64,000 bases of DNA from the NCBI GenBank assembly GCA_026389335.1, contig JAPLIB010000033.1, positions 1 to 64,000 of the forward strand, written 5' to 3'. How positions within the stretch are numbered: the first letter of the stretch is position 1; the number at the start of each line of letters is the position of its first letter. Below are positions 57,832 to 64,000 of the stretch, one piece after another. The DNA is from Cyanobacteriota bacterium. GTDB lineage: Bacteria > Cyanobacteriota > Cyanobacteriia > PCC-6307 > Cyanobiaceae. The notes below the pieces were generated by a model that searched no databases, had not been told where the DNA came from, and saw only the letters and a list, made by a program, of their open reading frames with translations. The position numbers and the translations under genes were made by a program.

Positions 57832-59495
57832 CGCGGCGACTCCGTGGCGGCGGCTGCCGGCAGCAGACAGGCGATCGCCTTGAGCATGCCGCGGGCCTTG
57901 TTGAGGGTTTCTTCGTACTCCGCCTCCGGCCTGGAGTCGGCGACGATGCCGGCGCCGGCCTGCACCTGCACCCGCCAGCGCCTGGCTGCACCCTCGGCCG
58001 CTGCCACTCCTTTGTCCACTCCTTCGTCTCCTGCTTCGCCTGGGGCTTGCGGCAGCACCACCATGGTGCGGATCGTGATCGCCGTGTTGAGAGCACCGTT
58101 GAGATCGACGGCGCCGTACACCCCGGAATAGGGACCCCGGCTGTCCGGTTCCAGTGCGTGAATCAACTGCATCGCCCGGATCTTGGGGGCGCCACTGACG
58201 GTGCCGGCCGGAAAGCAGGCCATCAGCAGATCCCAGATGTCGTGGTCGGCTGCAAGTACCCCCTGCACCTGGCTGACGATGTGCATCACGTGCGAGTAGC
58301 GCTCGATCACCATCAGCTCGCCCACGGCGACAGTGCCCGGCCGGCAGACGCGGCCGAGATCGTTGCGGCCCAGGTCGACAAGCATCACGTGCTCCGCCCG
58401 TTCCTTCGGATCGGCGAGCAGTTCCCTTTCCAGGGCCTGGTCCTCGTGCTCGTTGTTGCCGCGGGGGCGGGTGCCGGCGATCGGCCGCACCGAGGCCAGG
58501 ATGGTGCCGTCCGCCGCCGGTTCGGCCTTCACCATCACCTCGGGGCTGGAGCCGATCAGGTGCCAGTCGCCGAAGTCGAAGAAGGCCATGTAGGGCGATG
58601 GATTGACCATCCGCAGGCTGCGGTACAGATCGAAGGGATCGCCGCTGATGCTGGTTTCCAGCCGCTGGCTGAGCACCAGCTGGAAGACATCGCCGGCCTC
58701 GATGTGCTGTTCGCCCTGCAGCACTGCCGTCTCGAAGGCGGCTCGGCTCATTGTGCTGGTGGTGACCAGCTGGCTCGCCACATCAGCGGCGGTGGCGTCA
58801 TGCCAGGCCAGGGGCTTGATCGACGCCGGCAGGGGGGCCTGCATGCTGGCCTCCAGGCGGTCGATGCGGGCGCTCGCCTGGTTCCAGGCCTGTTCGGCGT
58901 CGCGGTGATCAGTGCCACTCCCCGACAGATCCACGTAGGCCAGGGCTGTGATCTGACGCCGCACCTGGTCAAATACCAGCAGGTTGTCAGCCAGCAGCCA
59001 GCAGCCGTCCGGCGGGGCGCCTGCCGGGGTGGGATGCACTGGCACGCTGGGTTCGATCCAGCGGATCAGTTCGTAGCCCCAGAAGCCGAACAGCTGGCCC
59101 ACCGGCGGTAGCCCCGGCACCGGCGCGGGACGCAGATGGCTCAGGCACTGGCGCAGCAGCTGGAAGGGGTTGCCTTGCAGGTTGTCCTGGCGGCCGTCGC
59201 GCCAGAGCCGCTGGCCGTGCTCCCCACGGCAGGTGAGGGTCCAGAGCGGATCGCTGACGACAAAACTCCAGCGGCCCAGCTGTTCGCCCCCCTCGACCGA
59301 CTCCAGCAGCACGCCATGGCCACGGCCGGCACCCACCTTGAGCCAGGTGGTGAGCGGCGTTTCCAGGTCGGCGGGCCAGCGCTTCCAGAGCGGGATCAGG
59401 TTGTGGCCGCCGAAGGCTGTGTCATCGCCGGCCAACCTGCGGGCGGCCTCAGCCAGGAAGGCATCGCGATGGGGGGGCTGGACGGGACCGGGCAT
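57828..59495 (-). CDS. trpE: Anthranilate synthase component I
   Basis: TrpE converts chorismate to anthranilate with ammonia from TrpG. 555 residues from ATG 59495 (MPGPVQPPHRDAFLAEAARR); the frame opens further up, but those codons are not conserved and overlap the psaD terminator. The catalytic part has SPYMAFFDFGDWHLIGSSPE, SVRPIAGTRPRGNNEHEDQA, LVDLGRNDLGRVCRPGTVAV, and FPAGTVSGAPKIRAMQLIHA. A 17-residue Gly/Asp-rich insert (near 495) is unusual. It precedes gshA and ppc and follows psaD. Confidence 0.95.
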   Translation of the reverse strand: MPGPVQPPHRDAFLAEAARRLAGDDTAFGGHNLIPLWKRWPADLETPLTTWLKVGAGRGHGVLLESVEGGEQLGRWSFVVSDPLWTLTCRGEHGQRLWRDGRQDNLQGNPFQLLRQCLSHLRPAPVPGLPPVGQLFGFWGYELIRWIEPSVPVHPTPAGAPPDGCWLLADNLLVFDQVRRQITALAYVDLSGSGTDHRDAEQAWNQASARIDRLEASMQAPLPASIKPLAWHDATAADVASQLVTTSTMSRAAFETAVLQGEQHIEAGDVFQLVLSQRLETSISGDPFDLYRSLRMVNPSPYMAFFDFGDWHLIGSSPEVMVKAEPAADGTILASVRPIAGTRPRGNNEHEDQALERELLADPKERAEHVMLVDLGRNDLGRVCRPGTVAVGELMVIERYSHVMHIVSQVQGVLAADHDIWDLLMACFPAGTVSGAPKIRAMQLIHALEPDSRGPYSGVYGAVDLNGALNTAITIRTMVVLPQAPGEAGDEGVDKGVAAAEGAARRWRVQVQAGAGIVADSRPEAEYEETLNKARGMLKAIACLLPAAAATESPR

Positions 59496-59509
59496 CGGGC
59501 GGTGGGCAG

Positions 59510-59538
59510 AAAAAAGGCGGGGCCTCGGCCCCGCCATT
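59510..59538 (-). terminator. Rho-independent terminator of psaD
   Basis: GGCGGGGC (59516-59523) pairs with GCCCCGCC (59528-59535) around CTCG, followed on the minus strand by TTTTTT. It separates psaD from trpE. Confidence 0.9.
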
Positions 59539-59574
59539 AAAGATGCTCGCCGGAACGGCTCAGAAACTGAGAGC

Positions 59575-60006
59575 TCAGGCTTCGTAGGTGGCTTTGCCGC
59601 TGAACTTGAGGCCGGCGGGGTTGGGGTTGGCGCCGATGCGGCGGGGGTTGTGACCCACCATGGGGCGGCCTTCATTCACCCGCTCGGGGAAGACGCCGTC
59701 CTTGGGATGGAGGAACTCGGTGTCGCCGCCGGGGAAGATCCGGTAGATCTTGTAATCCTCGATGCGGGGCTTGAACTTGGTGCGCAGCTGGGTGCCGAGG
59801 GCCAGGCACTGCTCCTTCCGCGCAAAATACATGAGGTTTTCGCCCTCATTCATTTCGGCGGCGCCACCGGTGGGCAGTTCAAAGGCCTGGGCCTTGGAAC
59901 TGGTCCAGGTGATGGCGTACTTCTCTTCGGTTTCGGCTGCGTTCAGCAGACCACCGGTGCTGCCGATGTACTTCGGAAGTTGACCCTTGAGGGCAGTCGC
60001 TGACAT
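59575..60006 (-). CDS. psaD: Photosystem I reaction center subunit II (PsaD)
   Basis: PsaD is the stromal (cytoplasmic-side) extrinsic PSI subunit that docks ferredoxin. 143 residues; [40 protein letters not shown] and [20 protein letters not shown] are hallmark blocks. It is followed by a terminator and then trpE, an arrangement usual in picocyanobacteria. Confidence 0.97.
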   Translation of the reverse strand: MSATALKGQLPKYIGSTGGLLNAAETEEKYAITWTSSKAQAFELPTGGAAEMNEGENLMYFARKEQCLALGTQLRTKFKPRIEDYKIYRIFPGGDTEFLHPKDGVFPERVNEGRPMVGHNPRRIGANPNPAGLKFSGKATYEA

Positions 60007-60132
60007 GGCTCGCTGACCGTTTCAGGCGGAAACTAGCACCGAGTTTTCGACCCTTTGCGGGTGGGCGCGGCAGTCTTCACACTCCGTCGACAAATGGCGC
60101 TGCCTGGCTGCGGCCCCGGCCGGCCCGGGCCT

Positions 60133-61563
60133 TCAGGGGCCGGCTTCGGCCAGGGGGAAGAACACGGTGAGATGGCTGCCACCCCGTTCGGTGAGGCGGC
60201 CGCCGAGGCGGTGGAAGAGTTGGCGTGTGGCCTGCCGGCTCAGTTGCAGGCTGCCGGTGCAGGGATTCCAGCTGAGCACCGGGCCGACCCGCTCGGTGTT
60301 GGTGCCGGCTGAGGTGCTGCCGGCCGGGGGGGGCAGCGGTGGCTCGCCGCGGCTGCTCTCACCCTTGGGATTCTGGCTGCCGAGCTGCAACTTCAGGCGC
60401 GATCCGGCCGGCTGCAGGCTCAGCTGCACCAGGCTGCCACTGGGTAGACCTCGACTGAAGCGATCCATCAGGCCGCCGAGCATGGTTTCCAGTCGGCTGG
60501 GATCGCTCAGCACCGGCGGCAGATCCGGTGTGATCGCCAGCTGCAGCTGCAGACCGCGGCGGGCCAGCTGGCGCTGCCAGAGCTCCTGCATCTGCTCCAG
60601 CAGCTGGCTGAGATCGGTGCGGGCCAGCTCCTGGGCCGTCAGGGCCTGACCGCTGCCGGGTTGGCGCTGCAGTTCGGCGGCCAGGAAGATCAGGCCGAAG
60701 CGGTCGATCTGTTCGCTGCACTCGCCGTCGATCTGCTCCAGGCGCTGGCGCACCAGGGGGGTGAGCTCGCTGCGGCGCAGCAGCGAGCGAATCAGGGTGC
60801 GGATCGTGGCCAGGGGCGTGCGCACCTCGTGGGTGAGGGCTTCGAGCAGGGCCAGTTCGGCGCTGTTGCCGTTGCCGGGGCGCTCGCTCGTCGCCCCGGG
60901 GCTGGCGGGCCGGGAGTGGGGCCGGCTGGCGATCGGCTGCAGGGTCACACTCGGGGCCATGGTGGCCAGCCGTTCCGCCAGCAGGGGCCAGAAGCGCAGG
61001 GCCAGATCGGGGTCGTTCTCCAGGCAGCCCAGCGCCTGCAGCGCCGCCCGCAGCCTGGCGGCGCCGGCGGGGTTGTCGTGGTCGAGCCGGCGATCGAGCA
61101 GCTGCAGGGCGCCGGCGAGCACGGCGGCATCGAAGCGCACCAGCAGACGCCGGGCTTCGGGGGGGCCCTCCAGGGCCAGAGCCACCTGCAGGCGGGGGGT
61201 GATCAGCACCAGCAGCGGGTCCGTGCCGTCGGCGTCGCGCAGGGGCAGGCGCTGGAAGCTGGCGCCGGGAGCGGCCGTCGCGCCGCGGCTGCTGGGCAGC
61301 AGGGCTGCGGAGGCCGGCAGCAGCTGGTCGATGCCGGCTGGGGCCCAGACCCAGCCCTGGAGGCGCAGCAGCAGCCGCGGCTCGTAGAGCGCCGGCAATG
61401 GCGCCGCCAGCCAGAGGCCTTTGGGGGAAGGCCCGGGCAGCAGCAGGTCCTCCTGCAGGGTGGCCAGGGCTGCCCACCACTGGCGCCGCACGCTGTCTTC
61501 ATCGCCCCGACCCGGTGGCACCCCTTCGGCCAGGAGCTGGCGCAGCTGCTGCAGGTTCACCAC
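60133..61563 (-). CDS. Sensor histidine kinase-like protein with degenerate ATPase domain
   Basis: 476 residues from GTG 61563, which lies inside the rodA stop region (overlap about 7 nt), so translation is probably coupled. The H-box LLEALTHEVRTPLATIRTLI has the phospho-accepting His and follows a long, weakly conserved sensor part of about 240 residues without transmembrane helices. A coil with LTPLVRQRLEQIDGECSEQI comes next. The catalytic part lacks a normal N-box; SRLETMLGGLMDRFSRGLPS stands in its place, and only a G2-like ERGGSHLTVFFPLA is seen. It may be a weak kinase, phosphatase or scaffold. No response regulator is adjacent. Confidence 0.78.
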   Translation of the reverse strand: MVNLQQLRQLLAEGVPPGRGDEDSVRRQWWAALATLQEDLLLPGPSPKGLWLAAPLPALYEPRLLLRLQGWVWAPAGIDQLLPASAALLPSSRGATAAPGASFQRLPLRDADGTDPLLVLITPRLQVALALEGPPEARRLLVRFDAAVLAGALQLLDRRLDHDNPAGAARLRAALQALGCLENDPDLALRFWPLLAERLATMAPSVTLQPIASRPHSRPASPGATSERPGNGNSAELALLEALTHEVRTPLATIRTLIRSLLRRSELTPLVRQRLEQIDGECSEQIDRFGLIFLAAELQRQPGSGQALTAQELARTDLSQLLEQMQELWQRQLARRGLQLQLAITPDLPPVLSDPSRLETMLGGLMDRFSRGLPSGSLVQLSLQPAGSRLKLQLGSQNPKGESSRGEPPLPPPAGSTSAGTNTERVGPVLSWNPCTGSLQLSRQATRQLFHRLGGRLTERGGSHLTVFFPLAEAGP

Positions 61564-62840
61564 CAGCGCTGGCCGGCCCGGCTGCGGCGCGCCACCGAGG
61601 CGCAGAGCCCGAGGGCGAGGAAGTTCACGAGCATGGCCGAGCGGCCATAGCTCACCCAGGGCAGGGGGATGCCGGTGACGGGGCCGAGGCCGATGGTCAT
61701 CGAGATGTTGATCACCACCTGGAACAGCAGCATGGCGGCCGTGCCCACCACCACCAGCGATTCGGCGTCGGTGCGGGCGTGGGCGGCGATCTGCAGTAGG
61801 CGCCAGGCCAGCAGCACAAAGGCCGCCATGATCAGCAGCGAGCCGACGAAGCCCAGCTCCTCGCCCACGGCACTGAAGATGAAGTCGGTGTGCTGCTCCG
61901 GGATGAACTGCAGCTTGGTGAGCAGGCCGTGCATCAGGCCGGTGCCCCACAGGCCGCCGGAGCCGATGCCCACCTTGCTCTGCAGCAGGTGATAGCCGCC
62001 GCCGAGGGGATCCTTGGAGGGATCGAGAAACAGCACCAGACGATCCCGTTGATAGTCCTTGAGGCCATGCAGCCACAGGTAGGGCGTGATCACGGCGAAC
62101 AGCCCCTGAATCGCCAGTACGGCGGCCATGGCGAGGCGCGGCCAGGGCAGGGAGCGCCAGGCGATCAGTCCCATCAGCGGCACCCAGGCCAGCAGGACCC
62201 AGGGCCAGGCGCCCGCCAGGATCGCCGTGACCAGGGGCGAGAGCAGCAGCACCAGCCAGCTCAGGGGCAGGCCGGCCCAGAACAGCATCACCAGCAGCAC
62301 GGCGCCGAACACCAGGGAGGTGCCCAGATCGGGCTGCAGAAACACCAGGGCCCAGGGGAGCGCGATCAGGCCGATAGGCCGCACCAGGTCCACCGGCCGC
62401 TCCACCGGATAGCGGGAGAGCACCCCGGCCAGCAGCAGGATCGCCGCCAACTTGGCGAACTCCGAGGGCTGCACATGGAATCCGCCGATGCTGATCCAGC
62501 GCTGGGCCCCCAGGGCTGAGGTGCCCACGAGGCGTACGGCCGCCAGGCTGGCAATCGTGGCGCCATAGATCAACCAGCGGAACGCAGCCAGGCGCTCCAG
62601 GGGCAGCCGGGCCACCTGTATGGCCAAAACCAGCCCCACGGCGGCGGTGATCCAGTGTTGGTACCAGTCGGCATAGTCGGCCTGCCGCTGGGTGCTGGCG
62701 ATCAGGATGCCGGCCACAAGGGTGAGTGCGAGGGGCACGCCCCAGAGAATCCAGTCGATGCTGGCGAGGCGGCTGCGCCGACCTCGAGTCCCCGATCCGG
62801 CGTAGCCGCCTCGCCGGACTCGGGGGCTCAGGACCGCCAT
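61557..62840 (-). CDS. rodA: Rod shape-determining protein RodA (SEDS peptidoglycan polymerase)
   Basis: RodA polymerises glycan strands with a class B PBP for cell elongation. 427 residues from ATG 62840 (MAVLSPRVRRGG), which lies 4 nt after the mrp stop; the in-frame ATG at 62873 overlaps mrp. About ten membrane spans. SEDS motifs include AQRWISIGGFHVQPSEFAKL, VFLQPDLGTSLVF and FIPEQHTDFIFSAVGEELGF near the catalytic Asp. The C-terminal TGIPLPWVSYGRSAML is typical. Order mrp-rodA-histidine kinase, closely packed. Confidence 0.95.
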   Translation of the reverse strand: MAVLSPRVRRGGYAGSGTRGRRSRLASIDWILWGVPLALTLVAGILIASTQRQADYADWYQHWITAAVGLVLAIQVARLPLERLAAFRWLIYGATIASLAAVRLVGTSALGAQRWISIGGFHVQPSEFAKLAAILLLAGVLSRYPVERPVDLVRPIGLIALPWALVFLQPDLGTSLVFGAVLLVMLFWAGLPLSWLVLLLSPLVTAILAGAWPWVLLAWVPLMGLIAWRSLPWPRLAMAAVLAIQGLFAVITPYLWLHGLKDYQRDRLVLFLDPSKDPLGGGYHLLQSKVGIGSGGLWGTGLMHGLLTKLQFIPEQHTDFIFSAVGEELGFVGSLLIMAAFVLLAWRLLQIAAHARTDAESLVVVGTAAMLLFQVVINISMTIGLGPVTGIPLPWVSYGRSAMLVNFLALGLCASVARRSRAGQRWW

Positions 62841-62844
62841 CGCT

Positions 62845-64000
62845 TCAGGCCAGGGCCGTCGTTGGGGCGCCACTGGCGGCGAGGCGAGCGGCCAGGGCCA
62901 GGAAGGCCTGACCCGTGGCGGAGTCGGGTGCGCTCAGCACCACTGGGCGGCCGCTGTCGCCACCTTCGCGCACCGGCATTTCCAGGGGCAGCTGGGCCAG
63001 CAGCGGCACCTCGGCCTCCTGGGCCAGGCGGGCGCCGCCGCCGCGGCCGAAGATTTCGTAGCGCTTTTCAGGGGCGTCGGGGGGGATGAAGGCGGTCATG
63101 TTTTCCACCACGCCCAGCACCGCGACGCCCATCTGCAGGAACATCGCCAGGCCGCGGCGGGCATCCTGCAGCGACACCTGTTGGGGCGTGGTGACAACGA
63201 TCACACCTTCCATCGGCACCGCCTGGGCCAGGCTCAGCTGGGCATCACCGGTGCCGGGCGGTAGATCCACCACCAGCACATCCCGCTCACCCCAGGCCAC
63301 CTGGTAGAGGAACTGACGGATGATGCCGTTGAGCATCGGGCCCCGCCAGATCACCGGCTGGTTCTCCTGGATCAGCAGGCCCATCGACACCATGGCGATG
63401 CCACAGGTTTCGATCGGGGTGAGGATCTGCTCGTTGCCGCTGCCCTGCACCTCGGGGGTGCGATCGGCGACTCCCAGCATGGTGGGGGCGTTGGGGCCGT
63501 AGATGTCGGCATCGAGTAGGCCGACCCGCAGGCCGCTGCGGGCCAGGGCGCAGGCCAGGTTGACCGCCACGGTGCTCTTGCCGACGCCGCCCTTGCCACT
63601 GCTGACAGCGATCACCCGGGCCACTCCCGGAATGCCCTGGCGCTCGGGCAGTTGGCCCTGACCATGCCCCCCGCTGCCATGGCCGGCGCCACCGATCGGG
63701 CCACTGGAGGCCGGGGCGGCGGACTGGGCCAGTTCGATCTGCACGTCGTCGATGCCCGCGGCGCTGAGCAGGGCGCTGCGGATTTCGCCGGCGATGCGGC
63801 CCTGCTGGCTGGCGGCGAAGGCGGGCAGGGCCAGTTCGAGCACGGCTCGGGATCCCTGGCAGCGCAGCCGCCGGATCCAGCCCAGCTCCAGCAGGCTGCG
63901 GTCGCTGCCGGAGTCGCGGATGGGGGCCAGCAGGGCTGCCAGGGCCGCGGCGTCCGGATCCCCAGGCCGCTCTCCGGCTGCCGGTTCGAGGCAAAGACCG
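62845..64000 (-). CDS. mrp: Mrp/NBP35-family Fe-S cluster carrier ATPase, 5' end outside the window
   Basis: A P-loop ATPase that carries Fe-S clusters to target proteins. The frame runs off the end of the window; the visible part includes the end of the N-terminal DUF59 (MIP18-like) domain (LLELGWIRRLRCQGSR at about 63850-63900), then a Gly-rich linker, the deviant Walker A VSSGKGGVGKSTVAVNLACA, and DLPPGTGDAQLSLAQ. The CxxC of NBP35-type carriers is not visible. About 385 residues are seen. It precedes rodA by 4 nt. Confidence 0.93.
   Translation of the reverse strand, partial: GLCLEPAAGERPGDPDAAALAALLAPIRDSGSDRSLLELGWIRRLRCQGSRAVLELALPAFAASQQGRIAGEIRSALLSAAGIDDVQIELAQSAAPASSGPIGGAGHGSGGHGQGQLPERQGIPGVARVIAVSSGKGGVGKSTVAVNLACALARSGLRVGLLDADIYGPNAPTMLGVADRTPEVQGSGNEQILTPIETCGIAMVSMGLLIQENQPVIWRGPMLNGIIRQFLYQVAWGERDVLVVDLPPGTGDAQLSLAQAVPMEGVIVVTTPQQVSLQDARRGLAMFLQMGVAVLGVVENMTAFIPPDAPEKRYEIFGRGGGARLAQEAEVPLLAQLPLEMPVREGGDSGRPVVLSAPDSATGQAFLALAARLAASGAPTTALA

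Noticed and set aside
56338-58131. 597-codon plus-strand ORF opposite ppc/gshA
   Set aside because: Antisense shadow of gshA and the start of ppc.
1-64000. CRISPR arrays, insertion sequences, prophage, defence genes
   Set aside because: No regularly spaced repeats, transposase or phage proteins, or restriction-modification genes were recognised; the one HNH protein is of the common stand-alone cyanobacterial type.

Overview
The window is a GC-rich stretch of chromosome from a unicellular picocyanobacterium, most like the Synechococcus/Cyanobium group. The evidence is the photosystem I genes (psaA, psaB, psaI, psaL, psaD), NDH-1 subunit N, the circadian factor LdpA, a CrtD-type carotenoid desaturase, CAAD, DUF1815 and DUF2839 proteins, a cyanobacterial-type GshA, and at least five HIP1 octamers (GCGATCGC). 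The assignment rests on protein recognition by eye, not on a database search.

Layout. 1-4.5 kb: psaA (5' end outside the window) and psaB on the + strand, ending in a strong terminator; both reading frames are broken. 4.5-5.7 kb: psaI-psaL on the - strand; psaI is only 38 codons. 5.8-9.0 kb: an anchored HEAT-like protein, a family 2 glycosyltransferase, an NlpC/P60 hydrolase and a beta-lactamase-fold serine hydrolase. 9.4-12.7 kb: tRNA-Ser(GCU), a MurF-alanine racemase fusion and an HNH protein. 12.8-30.1 kb: prfA, then a very long - strand ribosomal block that reads from rplC at 30.1 kb down to rpmE at 14.0 kb (S10, spc and alpha operons plus secY, adk, rpoA, truA, rplM and rpsI). It closes with a terminator just before prfA. 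30.5-38.0 kb (+ strand): ndhN, a Na+/H+ antiporter, ldpA, a Ycf45/R3H ATPase, tRNA-Gln(UUG), a HAD hydrolase and recA, with a LexA-like palindrome upstream of recA. 38.6-43.9 kb: two small conserved cyanobacterial proteins, a helicase-like protein, tyrA and crtD. 44.1-52.3 kb: fructosamine kinase, CAAD protein, a JAMM peptidase next to an E1-like/rhodanese enzyme, a K+ channel, a double-domain corrinoid adenosyltransferase, larE, speD and recF. 52.4-64 kb: tRNA-Arg(CCG), a degenerate gap, a GNAT protein, then - strand mrp-rodA-histidine kinase, psaD and trpE-gshA-ppc.

How the genes fit together. Most of the window is housekeeping: photosystem I, translation, cell wall (MurF-Alr, NlpC, RodA), amino acids (TrpE, TyrA), carbon and thiol metabolism (Ppc, GshA) and DNA repair (RecA, RecF). 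I see no prophage, transposase, CRISPR array or defence island.

Most notable observations. (1) psaA has lost about 58 nt and psaB carries a 5-nt tandem duplication, so both photosystem I core frames are broken. (2) truA and ldpA lack a canonical start where the protein family needs one, and a 13-nt tandem repeat lies over the ldpA stop. Together with (1) this suggests slippage or consensus errors. (3) There is a MurF-Alr fusion of a kind best known from Bacteroidetes. (4) A JAMM peptidase and an E1-like/rhodanese enzyme sit together without a visible ubiquitin-like partner. (5) A two-domain CobO, an orphan LarE and several unexplained perfect hairpins are also present. I do not find convincing evidence for a wholly new biological system.
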